Positions 22,498-31,879 of a stretch of DNA of 64,000 nt are shown here, one piece after another. Numbering within the stretch: position 1 is the first letter of the stretch; each line of letters starts with the position of its first letter. The stretch lies in assembly GCA_023374045.1 (NCBI GenBank), contig CM041779.1:145887485-145951484 (forward strand). Direction: 5' to 3'. The DNA is from Limonium bicolor. Taxonomy: Eukaryota; Streptophyta; Magnoliopsida; Caryophyllales; Plumbaginaceae. The position numbers and the translations under genes are program-made. The notes under the pieces were generated by a model. It searched no databases, was not told the DNA's origin, and saw only the letters and a list, made by a program, of their open reading frames with translations.

Positions 22498-23235
22498 TTA
22501 ATATTGTCTAAAGGTTAGGTTTAACCGTCCTGGTTTCATATGCGTCGCATTAACCACTGCTGACGGTGTGTATTCAGCTTGATTCTCTTAACCCCATGGT
22601 ACAACATCCTTGATTCTCCTCCCATAACTAATACATCTCCAGACTTAAGTACCAACTAATTTGCACGGTCCGCACGCTTCTGCTCGCCGTATAAAAACTT
22701 TGCATCATCCCCAATGGACCAAGACACTACAGGTATCCCTCTTTCGAGAGACTCCATTGTCTCGTCCTTATCCTGGTGTAGTCCAAGTCGCCCATCTTTC
22801 TCGTAGAAGTTCACAATGCAAATGTCTGCTTGTATGTCTGGAATCGGTTCAGCTTCCAACTGCTGAGCGATCTCCACGACTTGTGTAATAACTGGATGGA
22901 ACTCTTCGGGTATTCCCGGTGGTGAGACTCCATCCTGCATCCTCGTGGTTTGGTAGTTCTTGGCATACGGATTCCAATCCTTGCCTAAGCTCATCATTTT
23001 TAATTTCACCCTTGCCCCCCTATGTACTCCGGGGTATAAAAACCTCCCGGTCCCATTCCTAGTTGGTTGCATTTCCTGATGATGGCTATTTGCGCTTCGG
23101 GCGTCAGGTATCCCCTTAATAAAATCATACCTGGGCGGATAACCTGACATTGTTCGGTCGGAAAGTCTATGGTTTCGATGTCGGTGTACTCCGGGTTAGG
23201 TGTAGATGGTATTGGATAGCAGATGTTGAAGCTTC
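22498..23235 (-). pseudogene. Captured AlkB-type 2OG/Fe(II) dioxygenase exon
   Basis: The translation resembles plant ALKBH1-like proteins. It has the AlkB core KLKMMSLGKDWNP, DICIVNFYEKDGRLGLHQDK with the iron ligands H and D, VVSWSIGDDAKFLYG, SGDVLVMGG, the distal iron histidine in MLYHGVKRI and the 2-oxoglutarate-binding RLNLTFRQY (R-x-N-x-T-x-R). The family oxidatively removes methyl groups from nucleic acids. The exon starts in phase with the gag zinc-knuckle exon when the 23236 acceptor is used, and ends with its own TAA at 22498-22500. It is broken by a one-base loss in a G run near 23015, a TAG near 22656 and a frame change near 22560. It lies inside intron 3 of element A on the same strand. 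Confidence 0.85.
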
Positions 23236-23367
23236 CTAAAGTGGTAGTAGGTTATATCTTACTTAAGTTCTAATCTCATCTCATTTTCACTTAACTCAAT
23301 TATTCACCAATCATGCATGATAATGCGGTAAGCAGGTAATTTTATTACTAAATGGTTATAGCGGTAC
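23236..23367 (-). other. Alternative intron 3a joining gag to AlkB
   Basis: It uses the same donor as intron 3 (GTACCG at 23367) with acceptor ACTACCACTTTAG|GAAGC. The 132-base intron joins CCA G to GA AGC and keeps the AlkB frame (PG|SFNICYPIP). A CCTACTAC sequence about 15 bases before the acceptor could serve as branch site. Confidence 0.55.
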
Positions 23368-23709
23368 CTGGCCGCGATGAGGGTTCAGGCTCATCGTCCC
23401 GGTCCACCAAGTGTAGTGTGGGTCCCGACTTCTGGGTCACCCGTGGGTTCTTGTCTGCAGCTTGCTGCACTCTCTTCTGACTATCAGATCCAGCTCCCTG
23501 AACAGTCTTGCCCTTGCCCCTAGTCTCGGGTCTATAGGCTCTACTAGCGGGGTTACGGAAGCACTCATATGCTCGGTGTCCGTAAACCCCACAATAATTG
23601 CATTCCACCTTATTCCCCTTGCAATCGAGCCCGGGGTGGTCCTTGTGACACCACCTACAAATGTAGCGTTGCTGGTAGCCACCACCGGCTCCCTTTTCAG
23701 TCTCAGATC
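23368..23709 (-). CDS. Element A gag exon 3 with two zinc knuckles
   Basis: The exon is open throughout (114 codons). It encodes CRWCHKDHPGLDC and CNYCGVYGHRAYEC, the paired knuckles found in Tekay-like gag proteins; element C has the equivalent pair near 42910-42990. The tail is rich in K, R, S and P and ends DDEPEPSSRP at the intron 3 donor. The knuckles bind element RNA during packaging. In a Gag-AlkB isoform they would sit directly in front of the dioxygenase domain. Confidence 0.8.
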
Positions 23710-23788
23710 CTGATCATTCACAATATTAGTACTCATATCTCAAACGGTTACTAGTTGTCTCATATCTCACTCAATATCAACCCCTTAC
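23710..23788 (-). other. Intron 2 of element A gag
   Basis: The - strand donor is CCAAAG-G|GTAAGG and the acceptor is GAATGATCAG|GATCTG, with a TACTAATA branch-site match about 25 bases before the acceptor. The 79-base intron joins PKG to SETEKG in frame. Confidence 0.7.
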
Positions 23789-24043
23789 CCTTTGGCACCC
23801 TTGAGCGCAGGGGTGTAGCTGCATACGCATATGCCAACTTCAGTGGCTCTTCCGGAGCCTTCTTTTCCTTTTCCTCCTTCCCTTTTGGTTCTGATTATTC
23901 TGGGACTGAGGCTGGTACTTCTGTTTCTTGTACCCACCTTGCCCTTGGTTCTCCGTGCTCTTACCGACACTCTTCCTCTTAGCATTCTCCTCGTCCCTCA
24001 GCTGGACGGTTATCTCAACCTTAGCAGCGGCATGATAGCACTC
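23789..24043 (-). pseudogene. Element A gag exon 2
   Basis: It reads ECYHAAAKVEITVQLRDEE, then a glutamine-rich segment, then after a one-base deletion near 23880 a lysine/glutamate-rich segment and LKLAYAYAATPLRSRVPK. The 255-base length plus the one missing base gives exactly the phase needed at intron 2. Confidence 0.7.
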
Positions 24044-24129
24044 CTGCTTTCCACAGTATTAGTCACTCTTATTTTCCATAATCTAAATCTTACTCATTTA
24101 CTTACTCAAATCTCAACCATTCTTATTAC
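24044..24129 (-). other. Intron 1 of element A gag
   Basis: The donor is TTGCAG|GTAATAAG and the acceptor TGTGGAAAGCAG|GAGTGC, with GACTAATAC as a branch-site match about 20 bases upstream of the acceptor. The 86-base intron joins TTLQ to ECYHAA. The homologous gag of element C reads STLQEAYDKAA without interruption at 45979-46642, so this is an extra segment in A. Confidence 0.78.
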
Positions 24130-24760
24130 CTGCAAGGTAGTGTATCTCGTCGGCCCCATGTCGTAGCGGAGTCGATGGCTAAGCCCGCCATAGAAGCGGT
24201 CCACCAGGATCTGGTCTGAATATCCAAGACCTGGCAGAAGACAGAGCAAGGCGGTGAACTCTGAGTAATACTCGTCCACCATCATCTTGTCGGTCTGCTT
24301 AAGCTCATCCAACTGCAAGCGCTTCTTCGTCTGGACATGGGTGGGGTAGTACTTTGCTCGTAGCAATGCGGTGTACTGCTCCCCCGAACTCTGGATTGGC
24401 CACATGCTCGGCCCTCACCAGCTTCCACCAATCGCCTGCTGCCCCATTCAGATAGAAAGCAGCCAGACGCACCTTGATCCCAGCAGGGATGTCAAGGGTC
24501 TCGAAGGCGGTCTTCAGCTCGGAGATATACGCCTCAAGCTTGGCGGGATCGGTCTCCCCCTTAAAGTGTGCGGGTCGAAGGTCTGCAAGGCTCTTCACCC
24601 AATTCGGTTCCCGGGGTTGTGGTGGTGGAGGTGGTGCACCCACACCAGGCTGATAGCCCATATGCCCTAAGGCGGCAGCTACGATCTCTGCGATCGTCTG
24701 CCCTTCCGGTATCTCAGTCTCGTCGCCTCTGGGACGGCCTCGGCCTCTCCTTCCTGACAT
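24130..24760 (-). pseudogene. Element A gag exon 1
   Basis: It starts MSGRRGRGRPRG and includes the gag core motifs HFKGETDPAKLEAYI, FYLNGAAGDWWK and, after a frameshift near 24385, VDEYYSEFTALLCLLPGLG. It ends at TTLQ at the intron 1 donor. The start codon at 24758-24760 is chosen because the arginine-glycine-rich head follows directly; a second ATG 12 bases upstream is possible. Gag would assemble the particle. Confidence 0.85.
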
Positions 24761-24960
24761 CTGAACAATCACAACTCACATTAGATTCGTATCCACCTCT
24801 GTTTGGTTAACGAATTTATGACGTCCATAGACTGTAAAGACGATCCACACTTAGTAGTGGTCATCTGACTCTACTCACTCTAACTTCTCACACCCTTAAC
24901 CCATCACTTATTTCTTAACTTATATCCTAACTCGGTGGTTCCTTATGTCCGGTATTTCTT

Positions 24961-24993
24961 GATCAGAGCGTAACTACGCTCTGATACCACTTT
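24961..24993 (-). promoter_or_regulatory. tRNA-iMet primer binding site inside a hairpin (element A)
   Basis: A few bases inside the 5' LTR the - strand reads TGGTATCAGAGC (24989-24978), the standard plant initiator-Met primer site. It overlaps a near-perfect inverted repeat, TATCAGAGCGTAGTTACGCTCTGATC. The same hairpin recurs behind LTR G at 45826-45850 and in its copies. Confidence 0.85.
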
Positions 24994-26070
24994 TGTAACA
25001 CCCCGTCCAAAGCCAATCGTGGTTGTCGCAAAACTTAACACTTAATCGAATTCGTCACAACGGAAATAACATACACCGGGACCTTGCCACGGTCTGATCG
25101 TTAGAATATACCGGCCTTATCAATTTACAACACTTATCCAAAGTAAACAACCGACCAAAACATCACCATCCAAAATACCACCAACCAACCGAGTTTAAGT
25201 ATCTAAGTCATAGCCACAAACTTACATCAATTTCAATATAAACAGACGGGAGCACAAGTGCAACCCGTACTCAAAATAAACAACCCATCCTAAGTCTAAC
25301 CGCTCCTACTCTCGTGGTGCGACTTCATGGGCCTCTTACCTGCAAGTGTAAAAACAGCCCCCAAAGGGGGTCAGCACGAATGCTGGTACTCCCTCTCATG
25401 GCCCCCAAGCTAACGGGGCTACGATGACTAATTGTCGATAGCATGGAAATTGATTAAGTACACAAGCATGATATGAAGTGCAATAAACAACAATCCACAG
25501 ATGAACATACATAGTTCACACACAATGAACGACACAAGCATTCCCTTAACAAGCGGGTTAGTAACCCCCTCCTTAGTCCTGAATTCCTTAACCTTAGTTC
25601 CTTATCATACCTCAGTCTTAACCTTATCTTAATCTCAGTATACAAACCGTTCCTAGAAAGGGAATGGTTGTAGCTTAATCTCAAACCTAGGATTTAGGTG
25701 ATCCTACCGCACCATCTTAATGCCACCTACCTTGGACGGGAGTCCAGCGTAGCTGAGCCGGCAACCGGCCCTAGGCAACAAGTCCGAAGACAAGTCCTTA
25801 AGCGGAGGGCGGATCTGATTCAGATACCGTCCCCCTTTCCTTAGCATGCATGACCGGAGTCAGTCCCGGGTTTCCTCACTCAAGTTCCAGTTAGTAAAGA
25901 TCTTACCCACCATGTGTTAGTTAAACCTTAACGGGTATTAACCAACAGTCACCAATACTTAACTCTTATCCTTAACTCAGTAAGTACTAAACTTGGCTAG
26001 TAACAGTCTCAAGTCTCGTGGGTTAGTGTAAAGAAAACACATACACAACGAGAACAAATATAACCGGTTG
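24994..26070 (-). repeat. 5' LTR of element A, PBS-proximal part
   Basis: It starts TGTAACACCCCGTCC and matches 14460-15538 almost base for base. It ends at the target duplication GGTTG (26066-26070) of element E. The remainder resumes at 34605. Confidence 0.9.
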
Positions 26071-27843
26071 TGTGAGCCTCGATTTTAAACCCTATCCTAT
26101 GTGGATTAACTTGATTGGGATCTAATCGGGTTTTAGGTCCACTTATAGCCTAAGATTAATAACTATGTCATATAACAATAATTATTAAAACCTAAGCTAG
26201 CTCACTGGAACCTATTATGAGTCGCCACCTAATTTTAACCTAGATCAAATTAGGAAAGGAGAGTTCGGGTTCGGGGGCTTGATATTCGACTTAACTAGGG
26301 TTCAAATTACTTTCATTACCCTTCCTAGGTCGTTTTTCATCTACTTGGTTCAATTACGGCTTTCTACAAAGTTGTTTTTAACCTAGGTGCTCGCTTCTGT
26401 TTTTTTTTTTTTTTAACGTTTTTTTTTGACAGAAAATTAAAGTGGAAATTAAAATTACCTAAACTAGGGTTTCGGAGGCAAAATTAGGTCAAATTTTGTT
26501 TCCGTCCGTAGCCACGGACCTAATGTCCGAGACCACGGACCCCAGTTAACCTATATGAAAATAAAAGTCGAATTAAACAGAAAACAGAAAATTGTAAAGT
26601 CCGGGGCCACGGACAGGCTGTCTGTGGGCCGGACATTATTAGAAAACCTAAATTTTTAAAATTTAAAAATCCCGCCGCCGTCCGTGGGCGTCCGAGCTTA
26701 CGGACAAGGAGTCTGGGACCCCGGACATGACGTCCGTGGGTGCGGACCGCCCTCGGACGGCGGCGCTGAGGCTGTTCCCGAAGGTGTTTTGGCTCAAATT
26801 TTGTGGGTGTGTAGCCTGAAAGATGTACAAGACGTTAGTGATTGAAAGTTTTCAATTTGAATTCGAATTAAGCACGAAACTTGGTAAACACGTTATTGGA
26901 CAGAAGCTTAAACAAACAGCAATACAGAAGCGCACGAATGTTAGTTTGAACCCAAAATTTGACAGAGAGTTAATAAGGTCGTGGGGAATTAGAAAAGTAG
27001 AGTTGTAACCTGTTTTACCTTCGAATTCAAGATGATTCTTCACACCGGGATTCGTTGAGTGCTTCGTTGATGGCAGACCCGAAAGGATTTCGAACCAAGC
27101 TTCTGGTTGTTGGTTGTTCTTGCTGTTCTTCACGTTTTGATGACTATTGGTGCTTTGGGGATTGGAAAACGTGTTTAGATGGTGATTTCGAGGGATCTTC
27201 TGTATGATTTGGGTGGCCGGGTGTTGGAAAACGTGAGAGAGAGAGAGAGAGGAGGCTGTGTTTTCTAACTCTCTAGGGTTCTTGAGCATATGAGGTTCTC
27301 CTTTTATCCAAAAACCTATCCCCTTATATAGACTTTCTTAAAGATAAAGAAAATCTAGTAAAAGTAAGATTTTTTGGTATTTTAATTAAAAGACTTCCCA
27401 AAGGAATTTTGCTGTGAAATTTTAACCACATGTCAAGGATGGATATTATGAATTTCCTGAGGTGGAACCGAATTTTTTAAATGTTGGAATATTTTTAAAT
27501 TGAATTTCTTGTCAAATTCAGTCAGAAATTGCTAGAAAATTATTGGAAACTCGAAAAATAAAATTCCAACGCCATTATGCTTAGAATGTCATCCTCTATC
27601 ATGGGTTAAAATATCAAAGCGTTTCAAGCTGATTTGGGCATCCTTTGGAGGAGAGAAAAAGCTTATAGGAGGTCTGAGGAGCCTTTAAAGATTACCAAAA
27701 CGCCCCTGAAAATGACGAAGATGTTCCCCATGCCATGGAACACGCTGATCGAGCCGGAATCCCTCACTACTTGATTAAAATGCCTTTCACAACACCAGCA
27801 CCCCGTAGACCCTAACCCAGGGGGTCAAAATTTTGGTATAACA
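26071..27843 (-). repeat. 3' LTR of element E
   Basis: In + orientation it runs from TGTGAGCCTCGATTTT to TTTGGTATAACA. It matches 32809-34604 and, in opposite orientation, the solo LTR at 2986-4747. The GTCCGTGG/CCACGGAC cluster is at about 26500-26765. A short GAGA run sits near 27235-27252. The frames on both strands are not protein-like. Confidence 0.93.
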
Positions 27844-27870
27844 GATTGCCCCCCGTCAACTAGACTTTGT
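27844..27870 (-). promoter_or_regulatory. Polypurine tract of element E
   Basis: On the - strand GACGGGGGGCAATC directly precedes the TGTTATACC start of the 3' LTR. This is the expected position of the plus-strand primer. Confidence 0.75.
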
Positions 27871-27969
27871 AGTGGATGTGAAAAGTCTGGTTGATGCTTG
27901 AGTGATGCCCCAAAATTTTGGACTTCACGAAATTCTCCATGTTGTGCGAAACCGCGTTGATTGCGTGCA

Positions 27970-28440
27970 GCTATTCGGAGGCGCTGACTACCTATGCAAC
28001 AAAAACGCTGTCGAGCTATTCTAAGGTGCTGACTACCTATAAGTGAAAATGTGTCAAGCTATTCTAAGGCGCTGACTACCTAGGTGACGAAAACGGAATA
28101 ATGTCAAGCGGTTCTAAGGCGTTGACTACCTATAATACATGAAATGATGCGATGCCAAGCGATTCTAAGGCGTTGACTACCTATAAGTAAAATGAAGTAA
28201 TGTCAAGCAATTCTAAGGCGTTGACTACCTATAATGATGATATGATGTCAAACTATTCTAAGGTGTTGACTGCCTGTGACGAATGAGATGATGTCAAGCT
28301 ATTCTAAGGCGTTGACTACCTATAAGTAAAGTGAAATGAAGTAATGTCAAGCGATTCTAAGGCGTTGACAACCTAAAATGTGGAAATGAGATAATGTTAA
28401 GCGATTCTAAAGCATTGACAACCTATAATGATGATAACTG
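27970..28440 (-). repeat. Tandem array, TTCTAAGGCGTTGACTACCTA unit (about 10 copies)
   Basis: Ten diverged copies of a 38-50-base unit share the core ATTCTAAGGCGTTGACTACCTATAA. They lie between the gag-like ORF and the 3' LTR, where Tat-lineage elements are known to accumulate satellite-like repeats. Confidence 0.85.
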
Positions 28441-28790
28441 GGTGGTATGCAAATGCAAGAATGCTGAAATGTTGATGATGCTAATGATGCTGACGATGTT
28501 GATGATGTTGATGATGTTGATGATGTTGATGTGATGTTTGATGATGCTGATGATAATGCTGATGATGCTCGGATGCTTCTGGGGACCGAAACCCGTGCCA
28601 ATGCTCCTGGCTGGACCCAATGTGGACTTATTGCCATCGCCCCCCAAGCCGGTGTGCAGGGATAACTCCTGGTAAAAACCTTGGGGACTTATTGCCTTTG
28701 CCCACCATTCGTTGATCCCGAAAATAAGTTGACATCGCAAAAGGAGGATTTATTGCTATCACCTCGCCAACTTTTCTGTTGCCAGGTCTT
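28440..28790 (-). repeat. GATGATGTT-rich run and degenerate repeat stretch
   Basis: From 28470 to 28570 the sequence is nearly pure GAT/GCT/GTT triplets. It is followed by two related segments containing GGACTTATTGCC. The translated poly-Ser/Ile frames are repeat artefacts. Confidence 0.75.
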
Positions 28791-29225
28791 GTGACGCGCC
28801 TGGATAATGCAACTAGGTCTTATGACGAGCCTATATGAATGAGATGAATGCAATGTGTTTGGTGAGAGTGGGTAAGCTAGAGGGTAACGCTAGGTCTTAC
28901 TACGAGCCTAAGGGAATGCAACTAGGTCTTATGACGAGCCTAAGGGTTGGATCTAGGTCTTATGACGAGCCTAAAGGATGGATCTAGGTCTTATGACGAG
29001 CCTAAAGGTTGGATCTAGGTCTTATGACGAGCCTAAAGGTTGTTTTAAGTGAAAGTGAGTAAAATGTATGATGGGTCTAAATGGATGTAGAAAGATTAGG
29101 GTTTATGTCAAATCTGAAGATGGTAGGGCTCAAGATGGGCCTACGGATGTTTGGGTGTGAAGGTAGGGCTTAGGACGGGCATGTGGGAATTTGATGTGGA
29201 GGAAGGGCTTAGGACGGGCCTATGA
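28785..29225 (-). repeat. Tandem array, CTAGGTCTTATGACGAGCCTA unit
   Basis: About seven copies of a 25-31-base unit occur at 28785-29040. They are followed by three copies of a related GTAGGGCTTAGGACGGGCC unit up to 29225. It is a second array in the 3' region of element E. Confidence 0.85.
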
Positions 29226-31010
29226 ATGTTTGGATGATTTGAACCTTTGGGTTTTGGACTTTTGGGCCTCAATCGGTGTCGTTGTTGCAATTGTTGGAAC
29301 CAACAATTGCCCCCAGTATTCTTTCTTAAGGCAATCTGAGATAGAGTTCATGGCGATCGATCGGAACGATCGATTGCCCCCAGTATTTTCTTTGATTAAT
29401 TGCGCAAGAACAAATCTCATCCTCACAAGGTCAAGGTTTTTTTGGTGTGGTGCCTTCTATCCTACACTCAACGTGTTTGGTGTTTGCACTCATTTCTCAC
29501 TTACGGTCACAACTTCTCAACCATTGAATTCGACATTTGTTAGATTTACGTGTTCAACCTGTTACTTTCACTCGATTGGATACACAACTACTAAGTCGAA
29601 GTCTTTTAAGCTTATAACGTGACTATGGGGTGTGTGAATGATAACAGGACAATGGAGGAATGTTTAGGATATGTGGAGCTATAAGGGTGACCAAATCTGC
29701 AACTTGCACCGTCTCTCGGACTTGTCTTCTTTGCCTTGAAGTCGTTTGGCTACTTCGTGATGACTTCGCTCATGAACTTGGGACTTGGAACTTTTGGATT
29801 GTTCCTTGCATCTTCTTTCTTTTTTCCGATTCTGGGTTTCTTTGAGGCTTTTCAGGTTTTCCTTTCTTTGAATCTCCTTTCCTTCGGGGTTCTTGTGTTT
29901 CCCGGTTTTGAACTTTGGAAGCTGTTTTTGATGTCAGCTCATTTGGATCCTGTGTCACTTTGGGACCATTTGCGGATCATTTTGTTATGCTGGTAGCAAA
30001 TTTACTTCTCTGGACTTGTGAAGTTGCCGTTCGGAAGTCGGGCTCCTTGCTTCCTTTGGTCACCGGGTCGGTTATTCATCATTGGCTGGCTTGTTTGTGG
30101 AGCTTGTAATATTGTGAAAGAGGTCATATATGAAAAGCTCAGCGGGGGTGCCTAGGGTGTAATGTCAGGGTTCACAAGCTTTTGGCTGTGTGGTGCTGTA
30201 CCTAGGTGCTTCGTCATCCCTGGTAGTTGTGTATCTGTTCTTTGTTACTTTTCATAGGTTAAAGCATAAATTTACAAATTATCTCCTTCGGTTGGAGTCA
30301 TGCCGTTTACCTTACCTTCGAATGTGACCTCTCTAGAGTCGTGTAAAAATGACACGCTCGTTCTCTCTTGGTTTTTCCACTTAAGACACTCTCGCGAAGT
30401 GTACCCTCAGAGACTTGTTTGCACAAAAGAAATAAACATTATCGTTCCTTAACTCAGATTGCCCCCAGTATTATTGTGGGGTTTTTCGACAAGCCTTTTG
30501 AGTACCCAGGTTATTTGTGGAAGGTGGTTGTGTGGAATAATGATGGTGAGTGGTGATGGAGTGGTCTTGTGAACGAATGATGGATGATGTGGTGACTGAC
30601 CAATATATCTTTTTCTGGAGTTTTTCTTGGTTTTGCTTTGGATGAACTGGTGGATTGTGGTAAACGTAGGTGAAATGAGGAGTCGATCTTGTTCATGGTG
30701 TGAGTGATGGCTATGGATGTGGCAAAGCTTGCTCATGGTGGTCGCAAGGGGATACTTCTTTTTGTTTTTTATTGTTGAATTTATGAATGACTAAATGCAT
30801 GCATAAATGAGAACTTACACAGAATGAAAATCCTCATTTCATGATTGAATGCAAATAACAAAGTTAACTGTAATTTCAAAAGACAAGGACTATCTAGAGA
30901 GATAAAATTGAACTACTGAGAAAGTTGAAAACAGTAATTAAATGAAAACATAAGAACTGTACAATATCTAACGGCGCCCGAACATAGGATTCATGTAGAA
31001 GTTGTTGTCT
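29226..31010 (-). other. Non-coding 3' interior of element E
   Basis: No conserved protein is recognised. AATTGCCCCCAGTATT recurs three times (near 29306, 29378 and 30460). The block 30003-30480 is conserved in inverted orientation at about 62760-63205, so it is a family-specific non-coding region. Confidence 0.6.
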
Positions 31011-31769
31011 TCAAGGGAATCGGAAGCCTCGGTCGATAAGATCTTGAATTTTATGCCTCAGATTCCTGCAATTGGTGCTATGTCCTGGTAGCTTGTGAAA
31101 TTGGCAGAATTGATTGAGGTGTTCCCCTGCTTGAATAACCCCGGGATGAGATGCAATAGGCCATAGTAGATTCAGTTCCTGCAGTTCCATGAGGGCTTGA
31201 CTGAGAGGTCGGCCAATGCTGGTAAACTGTCTCGGTGTAGAGAAATGCCTAGGTCGAGCTGATTCTTTGGTTTTTAGTTTTGAGACTGGGATTGCTACAT
31301 CTGGCTTTGCCTTCAAAGTCTTGTTGTCCACTCCCCGAGCTTTGAGCTGTCCTACTTGTAACCTGGCACTGTAGGTCTGCGGGCACATGAAACTCTCGCC
31401 CAGGGCGGGTGTTGATAATCCCGACTTAGTGCAAAATCTCAAGGAATTTAAACTGGACGTTTTGGGAGTTTCTTCTGGTTGTCTGCTCACCCTCTCGTGT
31501 TCTGCAGCAATTTCCTCGATATTCCCTTGTGAACCTTGGGCCGTAATAGAGCTAACTTCAATGCATTTGTGAAGAGAACTAAGAAGCCTGTTCACTAGTT
31601 CATTTTGGACTTGACGTCCGGCCTCAAGGGAAAGGGTCTTCGTTTTCAATTCTTCAATTGTGGCAATGTAGTTAGACTCCATGGCGTTCCTGACGGCACT
31701 ATGTCTCTGCTCCATGGCATTAATGGTGTCCATGTACTTTTGTTCCAAAGCCGCGAGATGGATACCCAT
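31011..31769 (-). CDS. Gag-like protein of element E
   Basis: The frame has 252 codons. Its N-terminal third is helical and charged (KYMDTINAMEQRHSAVRNAM) and likely coiled coil. The C-terminus has a CQFHKLPGHSTNC motif, a CX2HX4HX3C knuckle-like cluster seen in Tat-lineage gag proteins, followed by RNLRHKIQDLIDRG. It is the only plausible protein of this element and may help package its RNA. It could instead be the remnant of a longer gag. Confidence 0.65.
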   Translation of the reverse strand: MGIHLAALEQKYMDTINAMEQRHSAVRNAMESNYIATIEELKTKTLSLEAGRQVQNELVNRLLSSLHKCIEVSSITAQGSQGNIEEIAAEHERVSRQPEETPKTSSLNSLRFCTKSGLSTPALGESFMCPQTYSARLQVGQLKARGVDNKTLKAKPDVAIPVSKLKTKESARPRHFSTPRQFTSIGRPLSQALMELQELNLLWPIASHPGVIQAGEHLNQFCQFHKLPGHSTNCRNLRHKIQDLIDRGFRFP

Positions 31770-31879
31770 GTTGATCGGATTTCCTCCTTCACCAATCCTA
31801 GGATTTGGATTTACCTGTTTCCGAAGCGCCGTCTGCTAGAAAACAAAAGAGGACAGAACTGAAATTCTAGGTCGCGAAG

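Larger units (their letters stand above)
22341..23367 (-). other. Intron 3 of element A gag-pol (AlkB-skipping form)
   Basis: On the - strand the donor is GCGGCCAG|GTACCG at 23367 and the acceptor is ACACAATTAG|GTCATG at 22341. Removing this 1027-base segment joins a CCA G half-codon to GT CAT and keeps one open frame from the gag zinc-knuckle exon into protease ([16 protein letters not shown]). The acceptor has a weak pyrimidine tract. The segment contains the AlkB exon and an alternative acceptor at 23236. Confidence 0.6.

Noticed and set aside
22341..23367. AlkB as a simple processed retrocopy dropped into the element
   Set aside because: No poly(A) tail and no target duplication longer than the AG-GT consensus is visible, and both flanks act as in-phase splice sites. 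I cannot fully exclude it without other copies.
27970..28440. Ten spaced direct repeats resembling a CRISPR array
   Set aside because: Spacing and repeat units vary, the spacers are themselves related, and the array lies inside a plant retrotransposon with readable LTRs. It is a diverged tandem repeat.
28407..28740. Serine/threonine/isoleucine-rich ORFs
   Set aside because: They are translations of the GAT/GTT triplet run in element E and have no independent support.
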